A DNA stretch of 10,372 nt from Clostridia bacterium (GTDB lineage: Bacteria > Bacillota > Clostridia > Oscillospirales > CAG-382), in assembly GCA_017397605.1 (NCBI GenBank), contig JAFQII010000123.1, positions 1 to 10,372 on the forward strand, written 5' to 3'. This document shows, one piece after another, positions 7,205-10,372 of the stretch; position 1 is the first letter of the stretch; every line of letters begins with the position of its first letter. Under the pieces are notes generated by a model that searched no databases, had not been told where the DNA came from, and worked only from the letters and a program-made list of their open reading frames with translations. The position numbers and the translations under genes are program-made.

Positions 7205-7249
7205 GTCGGCATATCGAGTGCGATTATTTCGCAAAGGTTTTGTGCCGAC
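7205..7249. other. Two-tier hairpin left of the origin-like region
   Basis: GTCGGCA (7205-7211) pairs with TGCCGAC (7243-7249), and inside it TGCGA (7219-7223) pairs with TCGCA (7229-7233) around a 5-nt loop. I see no gene or known RNA here. It may be a structural part of the origin-like region or a small RNA fragment. Confidence 0.35.
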
Positions 7250-7284
7250 CTAACCACCAAGTAATAACTATAAGGAAAAGAAAG

Positions 7285-7299
7285 TAGTAGTAGTAGTAG
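7285..7299 (+). repeat. Five TAG triplets (DnaA-trio-like run)
   Basis: Five exact TAG copies, that is 3'-GAT-5' repeats, lie 14 nt from the nearest DnaA-box-like site with G/C-rich bases between. DnaA-trio motifs that load DnaA on single-stranded DNA in Firmicute origins have this sequence and polarity. Confidence 0.6.
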
Positions 7300-7396
7300 G
7301 CTGCCGAGTTTTCGGTGGAAAAGTCCGTTTTGTCCAAGTATACTTGAAAAAGTGATGTGTATAACTCGTATTTTCTTAAGTGGACAACCATACCCT

Positions 7397-7426
7397 TTAT
7401 CCACATTTCTCCACTATTTATCCACA
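7397..7426 (+). promoter_or_regulatory. Pair of perfect DnaA boxes
   Basis: TTATCCACA occurs at 7397-7405 and at 7418-7426 in the same orientation, spaced 21 bp start to start (two helical turns), so both would sit on one face of the DNA. Confidence 0.85.
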
Positions 7427-7450
7427 TTTGTCGTGGAAAAACGTTTTTTT

Positions 7451-7543
7451 CCGAAAGCGATAGCTTTCGGCAACAGTTTTTCTTTGGAGATTCTTAAGAA
7501 CCTTTCTTTTTTTAAAAAGAAAGGTTCTTAAGCCCGCGGAGCG
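7451..7543 (+). repeat. Palindromic repeat F, single-arm copy in reverse orientation
   Basis: This copy has the arm CCGAAAGC/GCTTTCGG (7451-7470), the linker CAACAGTTTTTCTTTGGAG, a 19-bp CTTAAGAACC hairpin with a 2-nt loop (7493-7532) and the edge GCCCGCGGAGCG (7532-7543). It is the only single-arm copy whose edge points along the + strand. No start codon follows the edge; instead the TtcA-like gene ends at 7560 on the opposite strand. For that gene the 19-bp hairpin would lie about 27 nt after the stop and may serve as a terminator. Confidence 0.82.
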
Positions 7544-7559
7544 TCTCTTATCGTACTCC

Positions 7560-8315
7560 CTACTGCTTCCTCCCTCTCGGATGCACGGAAAAGCCGTCGA
7601 GGCCTGCGCGTTCGATCGCGCCGAAGATGCGTTCTTTGACGCCGGGGTCGCGCTTTTCGGCGAGGGTGAGAAACTGCTTGAATTCCTCGCGCTTGGTGTT
7701 GCCGTCTGCGGGGCAGAGCTTGGGTGACGGCATGATGCCTGCGGCATTGATAAAGCGCGTCAGCTCGGATTCTTTTGCATATAATAAAGGACGGATCATG
7801 GTCACGTCCATGCGGTCGAGGTAAGTCACGGGCGAGAAACAGCCGAGGTTGCCCTCGATAAAGAGGTTCATCAGCAAGGTCTCGACCGCGTCGTCAAAAT
7901 GGTGGCCGAGGGCGATTGTGTTGCAGCCGTGCTCCTTGGCGGTGCTGTAGAGAATGCCTCTGCGCAGGTTTGCGCAAAGCGAGCAGGGGCTTTTTTCTTT
8001 GCGAATCTCAAAAACGACCTCGTAGATGTCCGTTTTGACCTCGATCAGGTCAAGATGCAGCGCGTCGCAGAGCTCTCTGATGTTGGATGTGTCCGAGCCG
8101 GGAAAGCCTGCCTGCAGGTGGATCGGCACGATCTCGTATTTTTTTGGATAAAAGCGGGACAAGCCTGCTAAAGCCGCAAGCAAAGCCATGCTGTCCTTAC
8201 CGCCCGAAACGCCGACGGCGATGCGCTCGCCCTCGCGGATCATTTGGTAATCGTCCACCGCACGCCGCGTGGAGGACAGGAGTTTTTGGAATGCGGGAAT
8301 GTTGATGTTGATCAT
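7560..8315 (-). CDS. ttcA: TtcA-family tRNA 2-thiocytidine biosynthesis protein
   Basis: The 251-residue protein belongs to the PP-loop ATPase group that adenylates and thiolates tRNA, in TtcA at C32. Visible are the PP-loop SGGKDS (residues 37-42), the Cys-X2-Cys pair Cys111/Cys114 in CSLCANLRRG, GHHFDDAVETLLMN (138-150) and a third cysteine, Cys201, in LCPADG. In E. coli TtcA the equivalent three cysteines hold a [4Fe-4S] cluster. Related TilS and TtuA enzymes differ: TilS lacks this CXXC, and TtuA has extra zinc-finger cysteines that are absent here. The ATG at 8315 has GGAG 8 nt upstream, inside repeat G. It is the third gene of a likely DUF4364-nth-ttcA operon. The symbol is by family; the exact tRNA target is inferred. 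Confidence 0.88.
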   Translation of the reverse strand: MININIPAFQKLLSSTRRAVDDYQMIREGERIAVGVSGGKDSMALLAALAGLSRFYPKKYEIVPIHLQAGFPGSDTSNIRELCDALHLDLIEVKTDIYEVVFEIRKEKSPCSLCANLRRGILYSTAKEHGCNTIALGHHFDDAVETLLMNLFIEGNLGCFSPVTYLDRMDVTMIRPLLYAKESELTRFINAAGIMPSPKLCPADGNTKREEFKQFLTLAEKRDPGVKERIFGAIERAGLDGFSVHPRGRKQ

Positions 8316-8321
8316 GTGGGT

Positions 8322-8381
8322 CGCTCCGCGGGCTTATAAGAATCTTCAAAAAACTTAATGCCGAAAACTATTCGTTTTCGG
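8322..8381 (-). repeat. Palindromic repeat G, short copy overlapping nth
   Basis: On the - strand it has the arm CCGAAAAC/GTTTTCGG (8361-8381), the linker CATTAAGTTTTTTGAAGATT and the edge GCCCGCGGAGCG; the CTTAAG hairpin is reduced to TTATAAG. It fills the whole 52-nt gap between nth and the TtcA-like gene. The arm overlaps the last codons of nth and provides its TAG stop (8368-8370). Confidence 0.82.
8324..8327 (-). promoter_or_regulatory. Ribosome binding site of the TtcA-like gene, inside repeat G
   Basis: GGAG of the edge module GCCCGCGGAGCG lies 8 nt before the ATG at 8315. Confidence 0.8.
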
Positions 8382-9003
8382 ATAAATAGTGAGAACAGAG
8401 ATCTTTTAAGACACAGCTTTCGCACTGCGGACGGCGTGCGATGCAGACGTCCCTGCCGTATTGCACGAGGCGGTGGCAAAAATCACTTTGCTTGTCCTTG
8501 GGTACGAGCGGATCCAACGTAAACTCGACTTTTTTTGGATCGGTCGAATTGCAAAAGCCGAGCAGGTTGGTGATACGGATGCAGTGCGTGTCCGCAACGA
8601 TGCCGCCTTTGCCAAAGACATCGCCGCGGATCAGGTTTGCGACCTTGCGCCCCACCCCTGCCAGCGAAAGCAGGTCGTCCATTTCTTCGGGCACCTTGCC
8701 GCCGTAGACTTCGTGCAGGCGTTTTGCGCAGAGCGAGAGGTTTTTTGCCTTGGCTCTGTAAAGCCCGCAGGTGCGGATGAGATCTTCGATCTCCGATACT
8801 TCCCCGCTTGCCATGCTTGCGGCGTCGGGAAAGCGCGCAAACAAAGCGGGAGCGATCTTGTTGACTCTCGCGTCTGTGCACTGTGCGGAAAGAATAGCCA
8901 TCACCAGCAGGCGGAACGCGTCCCCCTCGGACTCCAGCGCGCACGCGGAATCGGGGTAGTATGCTTCCAATCTGCGGATGATCTCGGTCATTTTTTGTTT
9001 CAT
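8368..9003 (-). CDS. nth: Endonuclease III (base-excision repair)
   Basis: Nth removes oxidised pyrimidines and nicks the abasic site. The 211-residue product matches E. coli Nth residue for residue at the key sites: Lys120 in the helix-hairpin-helix SLAGVGRKVA, Asp138 in VADTHCIRI, and the iron-sulfur cluster C-X6-C-X2-C-X5-C at Cys187, 194, 197 and 203. It is therefore expected to be active. The ATG at 9003 has GGAG 8 nt upstream inside repeat H. An odd point is the C-terminus: the last residues (ENE) and the TAG stop are encoded by the arm of repeat G, so the repeat seems to have replaced or capped the original end of the gene. It sits between DUF4364 and the TtcA-like gene, all on one strand. 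Confidence 0.97.
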   Translation of the reverse strand: MKQKMTEIIRRLEAYYPDSACALESEGDAFRLLVMAILSAQCTDARVNKIAPALFARFPDAASMASGEVSEIEDLIRTCGLYRAKAKNLSLCAKRLHEVYGGKVPEEMDDLLSLAGVGRKVANLIRGDVFGKGGIVADTHCIRITNLLGFCNSTDPKKVEFTLDPLVPKDKQSDFCHRLVQYGRDVCIARRPQCESCVLKDLCSHYLSENE

Positions 9004-9009
9004 AGGGTT

Positions 9010-9218
9010 CGCTCCGCGGGCTTAAGAAACTTTCTTAAAAGAAAGTTTCTTAAGAATCTTCAAAGAATTTGATTGCCAAAAGCTGACGCTTTTGGAACAA
9101 GAAAACAAATATATTTTCCCGATACGCCAGTATCGGGCATAAAAGTTTTTGGGAATCCAAAACCCTTTTTTCTAAAAAGGGTTTTGGCAGGGATTCTTAA
9201 GGGGCAGCGCTCCTTAAG
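9010..9218 (-). repeat. Palindromic repeat H, full two-armed copy
   Basis: On the + strand it has the edge CGCTCCGCGGGC (9010-9021), a 16-bp CTTAAGAAAC hairpin (9021-9054), an arm CCAAAAGC/GCTTTTGG (9076-9095), an arm CCCGATAC/GTATCGGG (9118-9137), a 14-bp CCAAAACCC stem (9157-9187) and a CTTAAGG/CCTTAAG-ended hairpin (9196-9218). It fills almost the entire gap between DUF4364 and nth. Compared with copies A-C, all arms and the CCAAA stem differ by paired substitutions that keep the stems intact. Confidence 0.87.
9012..9015 (-). promoter_or_regulatory. Ribosome binding site of nth, inside repeat H
   Basis: GGAG of the edge module GCCCGCGGAGCG lies 8 nt before the ATG at 9003. Confidence 0.8.
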
Positions 9219-9221
9219 CTC

Positions 9222-9770
9222 TCAATCATCAAAAATAAAATTCACGTCTCCCGACAGAAGCGAGAGCACGCCGCGGTAGATGATGTCGCTGCGGTCATCA
9301 AAGTTGTCGCGCAGCTGCTCGGCGTAATCGCGGTCGGAGAGAAAGACAGAGGTGCGGAAGAGCTCCTTTTGCCGGTCGGAGATGGTGCAGGTGAGGGTAT
9401 ATCCCCCGTCGTTTTGCTCAATGGTGCTTTGCTGGCGCACGCCGTCGCGCTTGAAGGCGAGGACGCGCATTGCGTGGCGTACGGCGCGGTCGCGGACGGC
9501 GGGAGACATATCGTGCTGGTAGGATTCCAGGACGGTCTTGCCTTCCTCGGTGATGGTAAAAAGAGGCTCGTTTTCGGCGGACATGCCGTTGGTGGTCACT
9601 TGTCCTTTGTCCAAAAGGTCTGAGAACGCGGAAGCGAAGTCAAAATACGTGATCAACCCGTCCTGCAGAACCATATCGTTGAGTGTGGTAAACTCGACAG
9701 CTTCGCCAATGTTTCCGAGAATATATAGGATAAAGATCTTGGCTTGTGTGCGGATCTCTTTTTCGTTCAA
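9222..9770 (-). CDS. DUF4364 family protein, TTG start
   Basis: From the TTG at 9770 the product is 182 residues and starts MNEKEIRTQAKIFILYILG. This N-terminus, the LTYFDFASAFSDLLDKGQV-like helix region and the ITEEGKTVLESY segment match the DUF4364 family as I know it, which is common in Clostridia and has a winged-helix-like N-terminal half. The C-terminal half (TCTISDRQKELFRTSVFLSDRDYAEQL) looks like a small ligand or dimer domain. Function is unknown; a transcription regulator is possible. The TTG has GGAGG 8 nt upstream (9779-9783). A longer open frame to a TTG at 9839 is excluded because that TTG is itself the -35 box. It is the first gene of a probable operon with nth and the TtcA-like gene. 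Confidence 0.82.
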   Translation of the reverse strand: MNEKEIRTQAKIFILYILGNIGEAVEFTTLNDMVLQDGLITYFDFASAFSDLLDKGQVTTNGMSAENEPLFTITEEGKTVLESYQHDMSPAVRDRAVRHAMRVLAFKRDGVRQQSTIEQNDGGYTLTCTISDRQKELFRTSVFLSDRDYAEQLRDNFDDRSDIIYRGVLSLLSGDVNFIFDD

Positions 9771-9778
9771 AACAACTG

Positions 9779-9783
9779 CCTCC
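9779..9783 (-). promoter_or_regulatory. Ribosome binding site that fixes the DUF4364 start
   Basis: GGAGG on the - strand lies 8 nt before the TTG at 9768-9770. No ATG is available in range, so this site decides the start codon. Confidence 0.85.
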
Positions 9784-9810
9784 GTGCAAATTTCGTGTTT
9801 GTTCGACGAT

Positions 9811-9839
9811 ATTATAACCGATGTGCGGCGTTTTTGCAA
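9811..9839 (-). promoter_or_regulatory. SigA-type promoter of the DUF4364-nth-ttcA operon
   Basis: On the - strand the -35 is TTGCAA (9839-9834), the spacer is 17 bp and the -10 is a perfect TATAAT (9816-9811). Transcription should begin near 9804, about 34 nt before the TTG start codon. Confidence 0.85.
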
Positions 9840-9880
9840 GAGGATTTTTTGGTGTGGGAAAAAGAATTCACAAAAACTTA

Positions 9881-9909
9881 TTGCATTACCGATATTTTGA
9901 TGTTATAAT
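9881..9909 (+). promoter_or_regulatory. SigA-type promoter of the RnfC-like gene
   Basis: The -35 is TTGCAT (9881-9886), the spacer is 17 bp and the -10 is a perfect TATAAT (9904-9909). It is divergent from the DUF4364 promoter, with 41 bp between the two -35 boxes, and has almost the same design. Transcription would start near 9916. Confidence 0.85.
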
Positions 9910-9949
9910 AATGATGGATTTTTATAGACAGATTGATTTGAGGTACGGT

Positions 9950-10372
9950 ATGATCATCACATATCCTGGCGGAATCAAGCTTCCGCCGAGATCGGAGCAA
10001 GTCAAAACAGAATTGACCTTGCATGAAGCCGGTACGGTGTATCTCTTGCTGGGCGGTGCGGAGGAAACGTATGCGCTGTCGGTCGGAGAAGGCGAAAACG
10101 TGTTGGCAGGCGCGCGCGTGGCGACGCTGGGTGACGAAACACCCGTGTATGCTTCGGTCGCGGGCAAGGTGATCGGCGTGTTTGAACGTGAGGGCATGCA
10201 TTACGTTGCGATTGAGCAGGACACGGAGTTGAGCACAGAGGTGCGTACCGTGCGCGAGCCCGAGAGCAAAAAGCTTGCGGAGATGACGGGTGAGGAACTG
10301 CTGGATGCGGTCCGTTTGCTGGGCGTTTGGGATACGTGGAGCGGAGATTATCTCTGGAGACGCGCGTCGAGA
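9950..10372 (+). CDS. RnfC-like protein, N-terminal part (runs off the window)
   Basis: The frame is open for 141 codons to the window edge. It starts MIITYPGGIKLPP, and residues about 20-95 (LHEAGTVYLLLG, YALSVGEGENVLAGARVATLGD, PVYASVAGKVIGVFEREG) have the alternating-strand, lipoyl-like pattern of the barrel-sandwich domain that opens RnfC-type electron-transfer proteins. LAEMTGEELLDAVRLLGVWDTWSG follows where RnfC has its EMTPEEI..AGIVGMGGA segment. The glycine-rich nucleotide/flavin-binding motif is not visible there, so this may be a divergent paralogue such as a PrdC-like or accessory protein. GAGG (9940-9943) lies 6 nt before the ATG at 9950. In-frame ATGs at 9911 and 9914 lie at or before the predicted transcript start. 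The family call is moderate. Confidence 0.6.
   Translation, partial: MIITYPGGIKLPPRSEQVKTELTLHEAGTVYLLLGGAEETYALSVGEGENVLAGARVATLGDETPVYASVAGKVIGVFEREGMHYVAIEQDTELSTEVRTVREPESKKLAEMTGEELLDAVRLLGVWDTWSGDYLWRRASR

Larger units (their letters stand above)
7251..7440. other. Candidate chromosomal origin (oriC-like unwinding region)
   Basis: This gene-free stretch holds six DnaA-box-like sites within 127 bp. Perfect TTATCCACA sites are at 7397-7405 and 7418-7426, 21 bp apart. TTATACACA on the - strand is at 7356-7364. Near-matches on the - strand are TTTTCCACC (7314-7322), TTGTCCACT (7379-7387) and TTTTCCACG (7432-7440). Left of the boxes come a GC-rich block (7299-7308), five TAG triplets (7285-7299) and an A/T-rich flank (7257-7284). 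Read on the - strand the order is box, GC block, CTACTA run, AT-rich, which is the geometry of the B. subtilis DnaA-trio unwinding region. A 12-bp palindrome CAAGTATACTTG (7335-7346) lies among the boxes. No dnaA, dnaN or rpmH is in the window. A titration locus or an ectopic cluster remains possible. Confidence 0.65.

Noticed and set aside
7168..7427. Small - strand open frames across the origin-like region
   Set aside because: They run through DnaA boxes and translate the TAG triplet run as a string of tyrosines. They lack a convincing ribosome binding site and any domain.
7205..7440. Replication terminus or dif-type site instead of an origin
   Set aside because: The strand bias goes from C-rich on the left to G-rich on the right, the wrong sign for a terminus, and DnaA boxes with a TAG run are origin features. 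No XerC/D-like dif sequence is seen.
12..9218. CRISPR array
   Set aside because: The repeats are irregularly spaced, sit between genes, vary in length and form long stems. There are no uniform spacers and no cas genes.
188..9839. Repeat hairpins as standard Rho-independent terminators
   Set aside because: The stems are long but are not followed by a U-tract right after the stem, and several lie inside what look like operons. They may weaken transcription, but I did not call them terminators.

Overview
The window looks like chromosomal DNA of an anaerobic Clostridia-type Firmicute, most likely an Oscillospiraceae/Ruminococcus-like gut bacterium. The reasons are consensus SigA-type promoters with 17-bp spacers, strong GGAG/GAGG ribosome binding sites, a dockerin-bearing secreted protein, a DUF4364 gene and an RnfC-like gene. 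All assignments come from reading the sequence; no database search was run.

Layout, left to right. Positions 188-1516 (-) hold an RsmF/NOP2-Sun type rRNA m5C methyltransferase. Positions 1710-3687 (-) hold uraA-upp, uracil uptake and salvage, behind a strong promoter and a leader with an apparent attenuator. Positions 3972-4646 (+) hold a secreted protein with an N-terminal dockerin and a CAP domain. Positions 5008-6300 (-) hold murA with its own promoter, followed by a GNAT acetyltransferase at 6495-7004 (-). Positions 7205-7440 form a gene-free stretch packed with DnaA boxes and a TAG trinucleotide run. A TtcA-like tRNA thiolation enzyme (7560-8315), endonuclease III (8368-9003) and a DUF4364 protein (9222-9770) lie on the - strand. 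They read as one operon from a promoter at 9811-9839. A divergent RnfC-like gene (+) starts at 9950 and runs off the right edge.

Two things stand out. First, nearly every intergenic space is filled by a modular family of palindromic elements (copies A to H). Their stems vary between copies but stay paired. One edge of the element carries GGAG placed 6-8 nt before the start codon of the next gene (GNAT, ttcA-like, nth, with a variant before rsmF), and the element also supplies stop codons (nth, rsmF). Second, 7251-7440 has the architecture of a bacterial unwinding origin: two perfect DnaA boxes, one TTATACACA box, three near-matches, a GC-rich block, five TAG triplets (DnaA-trio geometry) and an A/T-rich flank. 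Around it the G/C strand bias changes sign regardless of coding direction. That makes it a candidate oriC lying away from dnaA.
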